The position numbers were made by a program, and so were the translations under genes. The notes beneath the pieces are model-generated. The model worked only from the letters and a program-made list of their open reading frames with translations, made no database searches and was not told the DNA's origin. Source: Methanobacteriota archaeon (GTDB lineage Archaea; Halobacteriota; Methanomicrobia; Methanomicrobiales; Methanospirillaceae). Taken from it: 6,155 bases of DNA. The stretch spans positions 1 through 6,155 of the forward strand of contig WRER01000055.1 of the NCBI GenBank assembly GCA_009779205.1, in the 5' to 3' direction. Below, piece by piece: positions 1-6,117 of this stretch. Each line of letters begins with the position of its first letter. Position 1 is the first letter of the stretch.

Positions 1-2
1 AG

Positions 3-113
3 GAAGAAGAAGCACAGATCGCGTACTGGTACCATACCTTCACAAACACCCCACCAGAAACGAAAGCATCCATCATCGTCATTGATAGCGAAGGGATAAA
101 ACCCCAAAACTAA
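3..113 (+). CDS. C-terminal end of an unidentified protein (5' truncated by window edge)
   Basis: An open frame runs from the window edge to a TAA at 111-113, giving the last 36 residues of a protein. It begins EEEAQIAYWYHTFTNTPPET and ends SIIVIDSEGIKPQN. The alternating hydrophobic pattern around SIIVIDSEG looks like the last beta strands of an Ig-like or PKD-like sandwich domain. That is only an impression from a short tail, and I do not recognise the family. The other two plus-strand frames also stay open for much of this stretch, but their composition (runs of K, R, H and S) looks less protein-like. The gene is convergent with the methyltransferase, whose stop lies 36 bases beyond this one. 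The start and most of the protein are outside the window. Confidence 0.5.
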   Translation, partial: EEEAQIAYWYHTFTNTPPETKASIIVIDSEGIKPQN

Positions 114-118
114 AACTC

Positions 119-148
119 ATACATCGTATTAAATGCACTCGAATGTAT
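119..148. terminator. possible bidirectional stem-loop between two convergent genes
   Basis: In the 36-base gap between the convergent stop codons, ATACATCG (119-126) pairs with CGAATGTAT (140-148) apart from one bulged A, leaving a 13-base loop. The position suits a shared transcription end for both genes. The stem is A/T-rich and weak, and no clear T-run follows on either strand. Archaeal termination depends mainly on T-runs rather than hairpins, so this is tentative. Confidence 0.2.
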
Positions 149-149
149 A

Positions 150-1355
150 TTATGTGACTAATCGCGATTGTCCATTTTGTGATTCTGATAAGCGCATGCG
201 TGCCCTCTTGCAGTAATCTTCTGAAATATCTATTCCAATATATCTCCTATTCAGGCGATCTGCAACATAAGTCGTAGTACCAGCTCCATTAAATGGATCC
301 AGCACAATATCGCCCTGATAACTAAACAGTTTCAGACATCTCATCACCAGCTCTTCAGGAAACACTGCAGGATGACCATACGCTTTCATGTTTCGTTCTG
401 GTGCAATAGACCATCTTGCAACAACCCAAGACTTAAACTCTTCATCAGTAATATCTATCATATCTCGCTTTCCTGTTTTTTTAATCTCTCCTTTGCAGAA
501 AATCTCAAGAAACTCCCAGGTATATTTCAGGTACGGACTTGCCGGACTCTTCCAGCTCCCCCATGCAGTGTACTTGCAATTGTAATTATTCTTCTCCCAC
601 AAAATCTCTCCTTTCCAGATAAGATGTCGGTTCATGAGGTGATTGGAGATAATGTGGTGAATTGGAATATATTCTGAAAAGAGTGGTTGGATATTGACTA
701 TAAAACGTCCACCCCACACAAGCACACGAACACACTCATCAAAGATTGCAAACAGATCAGACAGATACTGTTCCCAATATTTTGCGTCATCTCCAGTATC
801 TGCATCATATGCCAGGCCAAAGTTATATGGAGGTGAGGTAATAATAATGTCAATGCAATTATCAGGAAGTCTGCGCAGCACTTCAAGACTATCTCCACAG
901 ATGATCTGATTTACAAACTTCTCTTCGAGTTCATTTCGTGTGGATGAAAAATCATGCCCTTCTGCATAAAAATATTCCTTCCGCTTTTTTTGCTTTGCTT
1001 TCCGATCAACTACCTTTCGTTCACTGTTATAATCTACATAGATTCTCTTTCCAGAGCTGATCCCATATGAACCAATTGCCAGAATCTCTGCGAGAAGACG
1101 ACGAAACGGATTTTTAGAAGGGGAAGGGTAATATTCATCAAGATGCGTTTTTGCGTACTCATCAATAATGGTTTGATGAAAAACCGGATCAAACCGATTC
1201 AGATAACACAGCAATGTCTCATCCTCTATCTCAAAATAAAAGTCGCTTACATCTACCTTTTCAGAAAGGGCAGCAACTGCCGAGATTTCATATGGAAATG
1301 GAGGATGATTCAGTGGCACTGAAAGTACACGATACATGTGCCGCCTTGTACTCAT
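150..1355 (-). CDS. DNA methyltransferase, N4-cytosine/N6-adenine type (beta-class motif order)
   Basis: It transfers a methyl group from S-adenosylmethionine to the exocyclic amino group of cytosine (N4) or adenine (N6) in a specific DNA sequence. With the start at 1355 the protein has 401 residues. The catalytic motif IV, TSPPYN, is at about 173-178. A conserved HPAVFPEEL segment is at 328-336, the SAM-binding motif I DPFNGAGTT at 353-361, and GIDIS (motif II region) at 374-378. Catalytic motif before SAM site is the beta-class order of the N6_N4_Mtase family. SPPY favours N4-cytosine but does not prove it. Residues 1 to about 140 lack known motifs and include a basic stretch, RKAKQKKRK, near 119-127. 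Start choice is uncertain: the frame stays open to 1442, which would overlap top6B. ATG at 1355 and ATG at 1337 are both plausible; the latter follows a weak AAGGCGG at short spacing. No endonuclease gene is adjacent, so it may be an orphan enzyme. Confidence 0.88.
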   Translation of the reverse strand: MSTRRHMYRVLSVPLNHPPFPYEISAVAALSEKVDVSDFYFEIEDETLLCYLNRFDPVFHQTIIDEYAKTHLDEYYPSPSKNPFRRLLAEILAIGSYGISSGKRIYVDYNSERKVVDRKAKQKKRKEYFYAEGHDFSSTRNELEEKFVNQIICGDSLEVLRRLPDNCIDIIITSPPYNFGLAYDADTGDDAKYWEQYLSDLFAIFDECVRVLVWGGRFIVNIQPLFSEYIPIHHIISNHLMNRHLIWKGEILWEKNNYNCKYTAWGSWKSPASPYLKYTWEFLEIFCKGEIKKTGKRDMIDITDEEFKSWVVARWSIAPERNMKAYGHPAVFPEELVMRCLKLFSYQGDIVLDPFNGAGTTTYVADRLNRRYIGIDISEDYCKRARMRLSESQNGQSRLVT

Positions 1356-1415
1356 TGCTATACATTGAAGCTTTAAGTGGTAAAAGTCAATGTATACAGA
1401 AGCATAGATGCGCAT
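1356..1415. promoter_or_regulatory. divergent promoter region between the methyltransferase gene and top6B
   Basis: These 60 bases separate two genes read outward, so both promoters should lie here. A/T-rich boxes are present on each strand: TGTATA facing right at 1391-1396, its mirror facing left at 1359-1364, and a central CTTTAAG at 1371-1377. Neither 1416 nor 1355 has a convincing Shine-Dalgarno sequence, which would suit leaderless or very short-leader transcripts, as is common in archaea. The rightward TGTATA centre is about 22 bases before the top6B ATG, somewhat closer than the usual 26-27 for a leaderless start. Exact transcription starts cannot be read from sequence alone. Confidence 0.45.
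1359..1396. repeat. perfect 10-bp inverted repeat in the divergent control region
   Basis: TATACATTGA (1359-1368) is the exact reverse complement of TCAATGTATA (1387-1396), with 18 bases between. Neither the outer nor the inner flanking bases continue the match. Arm centres are 28 bp apart, close to an integral number of helical turns, as expected for paired binding by a dimeric protein. Alternatively the arms may simply be two mirrored core promoters. It sits almost exactly midway between the two divergent genes. Confidence 0.6.
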
Positions 1416-3245
1416 ATGACACCTGAGAAACCTCCCACACATTCACCGGCACATCGACTTGCTCGCGAGCAGCGCAGCATCAGTATTGCAGAATTTTTTG
1501 AAAAAAATCGTCATCTTCTTGGATTTGACTCTCCAACACGCAGCATTATCACAACGATAAAAGAAGCAGTAGATAATGCCCTTGATGCCTGTGAAGAAGT
1601 TGAGATCTTACCTGATATTTTTATCAGCATTCACAAACTTCCGGATGGTCTCTATCGAATCATTGTCGAGGATAATGGTCCGGGTATTCTTGCTTCTCAC
1701 ATTCCATTTGTATTTGGAAAGATTCTATATGGCTCCAGGTTTCATCAGATCCGACAATCGCGTGGACAGCAGGGAATCGGTATCTCCGCCGCTGTATTAT
1801 ACGCACAGCTGACATCTGGGCAACCAACCCGTATCATCTCTCGGTGCAGCTACCACGAGCCAGCGCATGAGTTCATGCTTGGAATACATACCGAGACAAA
1901 TGAACCAGATATCGTCTCTCATACAGAACGGGAGTGGGATAGGGCACATGGAACACGCATTGAAATAACTCTAAAAGCAACATTTTCCGCACGAAAGAGG
2001 CTGATCGAGTACTTGGCATATAGTTCTGTTGTCAATCCACACACTCGCATCACCCTTGATCTCGATGGAGAGTATATCGTGTATGAGAGAACAAGCAATG
2101 AGCCGATAAAAAAACCTGAATCAATTAAACCCCATCCCCATGGAACAGAGCTCGGTCGGCTTCAACGCATGGCTGCACAAAAAAGCCTGCCAAAACAGAT
2201 GTCAGTACATGCGTTTTTAATTGATCAATTCTCAAAAATCGGCACAAAAACAGCAGATGAGATCTGCATCCATGCAGGAATTGACAAAGATCAGGACGTC
2301 ACCTCATTAGATCTCAGCGCACTCACATCGCTGCATGCAGCACTGCAAGCGATCAAGATCCCCCCACCAAATGCTCAAACATGCCTCTCTCCAATTACCG
2401 AAGAGCAGATACGACAAGGTATCTTAAAAGAATTTAATCCAGATTTTGCTGTTGCAAAAACAAGAACTGCTATTGTGTATGCAGGCCACCCAGTTGTGGT
2501 TGAAGCAGCACTTGGATACGGTGGTTCTCTTGAAACAGAAGGTCAGGCTAAGCTCCTTCGGTTTGCAAATCGTGTTCCTCTCATGTATCAGCAAGGTGCA
2601 TGCATCATAACAGGAGTTATCAATGCCATAAACTGGAGAAACTATGGACTCAGCCAGCAAGGGCTGCCACTCGGACCTCTCCTTCTCCTTGTGCATATCG
2701 CATCCACGAATGTGCCGTTTACCAGCGAGAGTAAAGATGCTGTTGCTGCTGTTCCTGAAATAGAACGTGAAATTACACTGATAGTTCAAGAACTTGGGCG
2801 AGAACTAAAGCAGTTTCTAAACCGCCGTGATAAGATGCGCCAATCAGAGGAACGAGCACAAGCCATTTGCTCATTAATTCCAGATATTGCCGAAAAGGTT
2901 GCAGAAACACTTGAACGACCTGTTCCAGACACCAGCCCCATCGAAGGACGCATCATGAAGCGGCTTATTGCAAAGGCACAAATGCGAGATGGGAGAGTGC
3001 ATCTCTCAGTCTATAACTACACTTCAACAGCTCTTGATGTAAGTGTATACTGTTTTTCTTCTGATGATTTATCGCAATCTTCAAAAAAGCCAACGTACTG
3101 TGATGAAAGTGGCGGGGAGTACACCGCAGTCTGGAATCTTCATCTCGAAAGTGGAGAAGGATGGAATGCTGAGTATCCTGGAACTGGAGGAACCATTGAT
3201 ATTCGAGGCGTTCTAGATGAACAGAAGGTGGTGATTCATTCATGA
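1416..3245 (+). CDS. top6B: DNA topoisomerase VI subunit B (ATPase subunit)
   Basis: ATPase subunit of the type IIB topoisomerase, which passes one DNA duplex through another using ATP to relax supercoils and unlink chromosomes. The 609-residue protein starts at ATG 1416. An in-frame GTG at 1377 would add 13 residues unlike the family. The GHKL ATP-binding motifs are intact: EAVDNALDAC at 50-59 (Glu50 expected general base, Asn54 Mg2+ ligand), DNGPGI at 86-91, GQQGIGISAA at 117-126 and GTRIEI at 179-184. A helix-two-turn-helix region lies at about 245-335. The transducer domain follows, with WRNYGL at 407-412 where the family usually has WKxY, and TSESK at 436-440, whose Lys440 probably corresponds to the switch lysine. 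Residues from about 475 to 609 form an extra C-terminal region ending in beta-rich sequence, consistent with the Ig-like domain of Methanosarcina mazei topoisomerase VI. The gene overlaps top6A by 4 bases. Confidence 0.97.
   Translation: MTPEKPPTHSPAHRLAREQRSISIAEFFEKNRHLLGFDSPTRSIITTIKEAVDNALDACEEVEILPDIFISIHKLPDGLYRIIVEDNGPGILASHIPFVFGKILYGSRFHQIRQSRGQQGIGISAAVLYAQLTSGQPTRIISRCSYHEPAHEFMLGIHTETNEPDIVSHTEREWDRAHGTRIEITLKATFSARKRLIEYLAYSSVVNPHTRITLDLDGEYIVYERTSNEPIKKPESIKPHPHGTELGRLQRMAAQKSLPKQMSVHAFLIDQFSKIGTKTADEICIHAGIDKDQDVTSLDLSALTSLHAALQAIKIPPPNAQTCLSPITEEQIRQGILKEFNPDFAVAKTRTAIVYAGHPVVVEAALGYGGSLETEGQAKLLRFANRVPLMYQQGACIITGVINAINWRNYGLSQQGLPLGPLLLLVHIASTNVPFTSESKDAVAAVPEIEREITLIVQELGRELKQFLNRRDKMRQSEERAQAICSLIPDIAEKVAETLERPVPDTSPIEGRIMKRLIAKAQMRDGRVHLSVYNYTSTALDVSVYCFSSDDLSQSSKKPTYCDESGGEYTAVWNLHLESGEGWNAEYPGTGGTIDIRGVLDEQKVVIHS
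3227..3235 (+). promoter_or_regulatory. ribosome binding site of top6A inside the end of top6B
   Basis: GGTGGTGAT differs by one base from the ideal archaeal GGAGGTGAT and ends 6 bases before the ATG at 3242. It lies within the last codons of top6B. This supports the 3242 start and translational coupling of the two subunits. Confidence 0.8.
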
Positions 3246-4339
3246 TTGACGTACAACATTCAAAAAAACATGCGATAGACCAGCTGCTTCGTATCTCTGA
3301 TCGATGGTACCAACAGATCGAGGCAGGAGATATCCCATCTATCTCTCTTGCAACACGAACAAAGCGCAATCTCACATATGATGAAGAAACAGAGGTCTGG
3401 AAGCTGGGAAATCTTGAGAGAAATCGTGCGGCAGTGACTGAAAAAAGTGCTAGACATATCCTGCGCATGGCATATACGATCGGATTTTTAAAGCACCAAA
3501 TTATGGAAAATCGTTCTTCAACACTTCGTGAGATGTATTATATCTCTGAAGGATGGAAAAAAGCAAAATTTTCTGATCAACACGAGTCAAATATGCTTGT
3601 TGAGGACCTAGAGATCTTAACAGATATTCAGCGTGAACATTTCAATCTTCGTCCGGAAGAAAATGGAGCCAGTATCTTTGGACCGATAGAACTTCGTGAA
3701 CAGACCAGACGGGGCCCAAAAAAAATACATTGTCAAGATGACGTAGGAGAGGCTGGGTACCAGATTCCAACAAATGTCGATCAGCTTGAGCTGCTGGATC
3801 ATGATGCAGACGTTGTCATTGCAATAGAGACAGGTGGCATGTATGCTCGTCTCATTGAGAACAAGTTCGATGAAAAATACAATGCCATTTTGGTACATCT
3901 CAAAGGCCAACCTGCACGTTCGACACGCCGTCTGCTCAATCGTATCCAGGAACGTTTTGAGCTTCCAGTCACCGTGTTTACCGATGGAGATCCCTGGTCA
4001 TATCGTATCTTTGCAAGTGTAGCATATGGATCGATTAAAAGTGCTCATATCTCTGACATCCTTGCAACGCCGTCAGCTCTTTTTATTGGGGTTCAGCCAA
4101 GTGATATTCGCGAGTACAATCTCCCATCAGACACATTAAATGAACGGGATATTGCTGCATTGAAGGCAGAGCTAACTGATCCACGTTTTATGACTGATTA
4201 CTGGAAAGAACAGATTGCTATTCAGCTGCAGATTAATGTGAAATCGGAACAACAGGCCTTTGCAAGCAGAGGACTTGATTTTGTGACAGAGGAATATCTT
4301 CCCACAAGGTTCGCAGATCTTGGAATTCGATTACGGTGA
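3242..4339 (+). CDS. top6A: DNA topoisomerase VI subunit A (DNA-cleaving subunit, Spo11 homologue)
   Basis: The subunit cuts both DNA strands, forming 5'-phosphotyrosine links. It acts with Top6B in an A2B2 complex and is homologous to the meiotic protein Spo11. At 365 residues it is of normal family length. The winged-helix 5Y-CAP domain holds the catalytic segment LREMYYISEGW at 95-105. By alignment with Spo11 and other archaeal members, the second tyrosine, Tyr100, is the likely nucleophile. The Toprim metal-binding domain shows the conserved acidic Glu in AIETGGM (Glu196 or close by) and the DxD pair in TDGDPWSY at 247-254 (Asp248, Asp250). The QPARSTRRL segment at 223-231 is also typical. 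The ATG overlaps the top6B stop as ATGA, with a strong ribosome binding site ahead, so the two are surely one operon. No frameshift or missing key residue is seen. Confidence 0.97.
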   Translation: MIDVQHSKKHAIDQLLRISDRWYQQIEAGDIPSISLATRTKRNLTYDEETEVWKLGNLERNRAAVTEKSARHILRMAYTIGFLKHQIMENRSSTLREMYYISEGWKKAKFSDQHESNMLVEDLEILTDIQREHFNLRPEENGASIFGPIELREQTRRGPKKIHCQDDVGEAGYQIPTNVDQLELLDHDADVVIAIETGGMYARLIENKFDEKYNAILVHLKGQPARSTRRLLNRIQERFELPVTVFTDGDPWSYRIFASVAYGSIKSAHISDILATPSALFIGVQPSDIREYNLPSDTLNERDIAALKAELTDPRFMTDYWKEQIAIQLQINVKSEQQAFASRGLDFVTEEYLPTRFADLGIRLR

Positions 4340-4369
4340 CATGCAAAAAATGAAAGTCAATGGTTATCT

Positions 4370-4384
4370 CGAAAAATTTATTAC
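4370..4384 (+). promoter_or_regulatory. candidate archaeal promoter (BRE plus TATA box) for cheW
   Basis: CGAAAAA followed by TTTATTAC resembles a purine-rich BRE next to an archaeal TATA box. It begins about 30 bases after the top6A stop. Transcription from it would start near 4406, giving a leader of roughly 48 bases that includes the ribosome binding site at 4438. It suggests cheW can be expressed separately from the topoisomerase genes, though read-through is also possible. Confidence 0.4.
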
Positions 4385-4437
4385 GCAAATAAACACATGT
4401 AAGTATACCATCAATACTGATTCTAAAGAAGATTATC

Positions 4438-4444
4438 AAGGTGA
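4438..4444 (+). promoter_or_regulatory. ribosome binding site of cheW
   Basis: AAGGTGA is a good match to the archaeal Shine-Dalgarno core and ends 9 bases before ATG 4454. It supports this start over later in-frame codons. Confidence 0.6.
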
Positions 4445-4453
4445 AAATAAAAT

Positions 4454-4999
4454 ATGGAAGCACTACAGACAGACACACAGGGAAGAAATGAAGAGATTGG
4501 AACTGGAAAATCTCGCGCACATGGAATTATACAGGTTGTAGAGTTTATTCTCGGACGCGAAAAGTTTGCAGTAGAGCTGTTTGACACAAAAGAAGTAATT
4601 ACAACGCCGGATATAACTCCCATCCCAGATGCGGCTCCATTCATTTCTGGGATAATTGATCTTCGAGGAATTATCACCACAATTGTAGATCTTAAGATGA
4701 TGATGCGAATTACTGATGATAATGAAGGAAAACAGCATTCTCGTATTATTATTCTGGATAAAAATGTGAGTGGACGGCCTATTGGTATTCTGGTTGATGA
4801 TGTACTCTCTGTTGTCACGTACTCGCAGTCAGATATTGATATTCATAACAAATCTGATGCTTCAAATCAGCGTGACCTGCTCGGTGTCATTAGGAAGGCG
4901 CACAAAGGGGAGAGTGCTGAGCAGGGGAAGAATGCCTGTGATCTCATCTTATGGTTAGATATCGCAGGGATGATGAATAAGATCAAAGACCAGCTTTAA
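4454..4999 (+). CDS. cheW: CheW-like chemotaxis adaptor protein
   Basis: CheW is a cytoplasmic scaffold that links methyl-accepting chemoreceptors to the histidine kinase CheA, so stimuli can control the archaellum motor. The 181-residue protein is a single CheW domain from about residue 27 to the end, preceded by a polar N-terminal tail of about 25 residues with no motif. Typical features are QVVEFILGREKFAVEL at 27-42, the FISGIIDLRGIITTIVDL stretch at 63-80 (the family's conserved G-x-x-x-LRG-x-x-x-x-x-x-DL signature), and GRPIGILVDDVLSVV at 107-121. No kinase, receiver or receptor domain is attached. It stands alone here, with topoisomerase genes upstream and a glycosyltransferase downstream, and no other che gene in the window. 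Some CheW proteins serve other signalling arrays, so the pathway is inferred. The 114-base gap after top6A leaves operon membership open. Confidence 0.93.
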   Translation: MEALQTDTQGRNEEIGTGKSRAHGIIQVVEFILGREKFAVELFDTKEVITTPDITPIPDAAPFISGIIDLRGIITTIVDLKMMMRITDDNEGKQHSRIIILDKNVSGRPIGILVDDVLSVVTYSQSDIDIHNKSDASNQRDLLGVIRKAHKGESAEQGKNACDLILWLDIAGMMNKIKDQL

Positions 5000-5007
5000 A
5001 AACCTAT

Positions 5008-5040
5008 TTTGCAATCTCTTTTTCAGAATATGAGATTTTC
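5008..5040 (+). terminator. T-rich region likely ending cheW transcription
   Basis: Soon after the cheW stop there are T-rich tracts (ATTTTG, CTCTTTTTC, GATTTTCC). ATCTC and GAGAT could also pair weakly around the middle one. Runs of T on the coding strand are the main archaeal termination signal. The position before a gene of different composition fits, but the runs are short. Confidence 0.35.
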
Positions 5041-5048
5041 CTTCCACG

Positions 5049-5071
5049 AGTGATTTTATGTGAAAATCACT
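5049..5071. repeat. perfect 9-bp inverted repeat with 5-base loop upstream of the glycosyltransferase gene
   Basis: AGTGATTTT (5049-5057) and AAAATCACT (5063-5071) are exact reverse complements around the loop ATGTG, and a G-T pair could extend the stem by one. It lies between the cheW stop and the candidate promoter of the next gene. It could be part of the cheW transcription end or an operator next to the downstream promoter. It is too far from the ATG at 5128 to occlude the ribosome binding site. Confidence 0.6.
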
Positions 5072-5078
5072 TCCTATG

Positions 5079-5086
5079 TAAATATT
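5079..5086 (+). promoter_or_regulatory. candidate TATA box of the glycosyltransferase gene
   Basis: TAAATATT is a good archaeal TATA-like box. Transcription would begin near 5109, leaving a leader of about 18 bases containing the GAGGGATC ribosome binding site. The upstream bases are not a strong BRE. Confidence 0.4.
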
Positions 5087-5116
5087 TCCGAAAACCGTCT
5101 GCAAAAGAGAACATAT

Positions 5117-5124
5117 GAGGGATC
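5117..5124 (+). promoter_or_regulatory. ribosome binding site of the glycosyltransferase gene
   Basis: GAGGGATC resembles GGAGGTGATC, and its GAGGG core ends 6 bases before ATG 5128. It favours this ATG over in-frame ATGs further in. Confidence 0.6.
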
Positions 5125-5127
5125 GTT

Positions 5128-6117
5128 ATGAAGAACTTTAAAGATTATGCGTTTTATATTTTGAGAAGGGTTAAAAGAAACTTTGTCTATCAAAAAACTA
5201 AAATGAAAGCACATATTCGCAATCCAAAATTGATTGCTTTAATCCCAACACTCTCGCCCCTCGTGAGTAAAAATTCTCCGCAATATATCGTTTCTCTTAC
5301 TTCTTACAAAGGTCGCCTTACTGGCACTGCCCCTTACGCAATTATCTCAATCCTTAATCAAAGTGTAAAACCCGATAAAGTTGTTTTGTGGGTTGGACAT
5401 CAAGACAAGGAAAATATTCCACAAGTTCTGAATGATTTAATGCAAAAAGGACTTGAAATCCGTTTTTGTGATGATGTTAAAGCGTATACAAAACTTATTT
5501 ATTCACTCGAAAGATTTCCTGCTGATTACATAATTACTGCTGATGATGATATTTACTATCCACAAAACTGGTTTGAGAAAATAGTAGATGAACATAAAAA
5601 AAATCCTACGAAAATTATCTGCCACCGCGCTCATGCGATAAGAGTGGATGCAAATTATTCTCTACTTCCATACAATAAATGGGATGGTTTCATAAATCCA
5701 CATGAAGTTGTGCACCGACCCCAAAGCATATTTCCGGAAGGAGTAGGAGGGATATTATATCCTCCAAATGCTTTGCATAAAGATGTCACAAACAAGGAAA
5801 TATTTATGAAACTTTCTCCACACAATGATGACATTTGGTATTGGGCAATGGCTGTGATTAACCAGGAATATTTTTGCAATGACAGTCCGTATGTTGTTAT
5901 TGAAAATGGTTACTCAGAAGTGCAGGGTATTGATCCTGACTATGAAACTGGTGAATATGGCTTGTGGCAGTATAATATATTGCAGAATAAAAATGATGAG
6001 CAATTTAAAGCTGTAATTACGTATTATCCAAAAATTATGGAAAGTTTACAAAAAATTGAACCGGATTGCGAAAATTACTGGAGAAATTTACGTATTGCTC
6101 TTACATATAATTGGTAA
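5128..6117 (+). CDS. glycosyltransferase-like protein, GT-A fold (surface polysaccharide type)
   Basis: Probably transfers a sugar from a nucleotide-sugar donor during surface polysaccharide or glycan assembly. Donor and acceptor cannot be read from the sequence. The 329-residue protein has a basic N-terminus, then YIVSLTSYKGRL at 53-64 and AIISILNQSVKPDKVVLWVG at 71-90, the opening Rossmann-like strands of GT-A enzymes. GLEIRFCDDVKAY is at 108-120. IITADDDIYYP at 135-145 is the metal and nucleotide-sugar binding D-x-D site. GVGGILYPP at 205-213 and SPHNDDIWYWAMA at 230-242 supply the probable acceptor and catalytic acidic region. I recall this pattern (SLTSY, TADDD, GVGG.LYPP, DDIW.WAMA) from bacterial capsule and LPS glycosyltransferases. 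There is no signal peptide or obvious membrane segment, so it is probably cytoplasmic. Its base composition is much more A/T-rich than top6B, suggesting transfer. Confidence 0.85.
   Translation: MKNFKDYAFYILRRVKRNFVYQKTKMKAHIRNPKLIALIPTLSPLVSKNSPQYIVSLTSYKGRLTGTAPYAIISILNQSVKPDKVVLWVGHQDKENIPQVLNDLMQKGLEIRFCDDVKAYTKLIYSLERFPADYIITADDDIYYPQNWFEKIVDEHKKNPTKIICHRAHAIRVDANYSLLPYNKWDGFINPHEVVHRPQSIFPEGVGGILYPPNALHKDVTNKEIFMKLSPHNDDIWYWAMAVINQEYFCNDSPYVVIENGYSEVQGIDPDYETGEYGLWQYNILQNKNDEQFKAVITYYPKIMESLQKIEPDCENYWRNLRIALTYNW

Noticed and set aside
1377..1415. GTG start that would lengthen Top6B by 13 residues
   Set aside because: No ribosome binding site precedes it, the added residues do not resemble the family, and it would place translation across the inverted repeat.
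2424..2789. Minus-strand open frame of 121 codons inside top6B
   Set aside because: It is the antisense shadow of the conserved transducer coding region; its product is rich in Cys, His and Phe and shows no domain.
2965..3468. Minus-strand open frame of 167 codons across the top6B/top6A junction
   Set aside because: It lies opposite two well-supported genes and has low-quality composition, with no start signal or family resemblance.
4341..4541. Open frame of about 66 codons starting just after top6A and overlapping the first 29 codons of cheW
   Set aside because: No ribosome binding site precedes its ATG, no recognisable motif is present, it covers the candidate cheW promoter, and cheW in the other frame is clearly the conserved protein.
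4423..4818. Minus-strand open frame of 131 codons opposite cheW
   Set aside because: The Ile/Ser/Arg-rich product is typical of an antisense reading of a conserved gene; no motif is seen.
5115..5141. Eight-codon upstream reading frame overlapping the glycosyltransferase start
   Set aside because: It arises because the ATG overlaps the GAGGG ribosome binding site and has no binding site of its own; probably chance.
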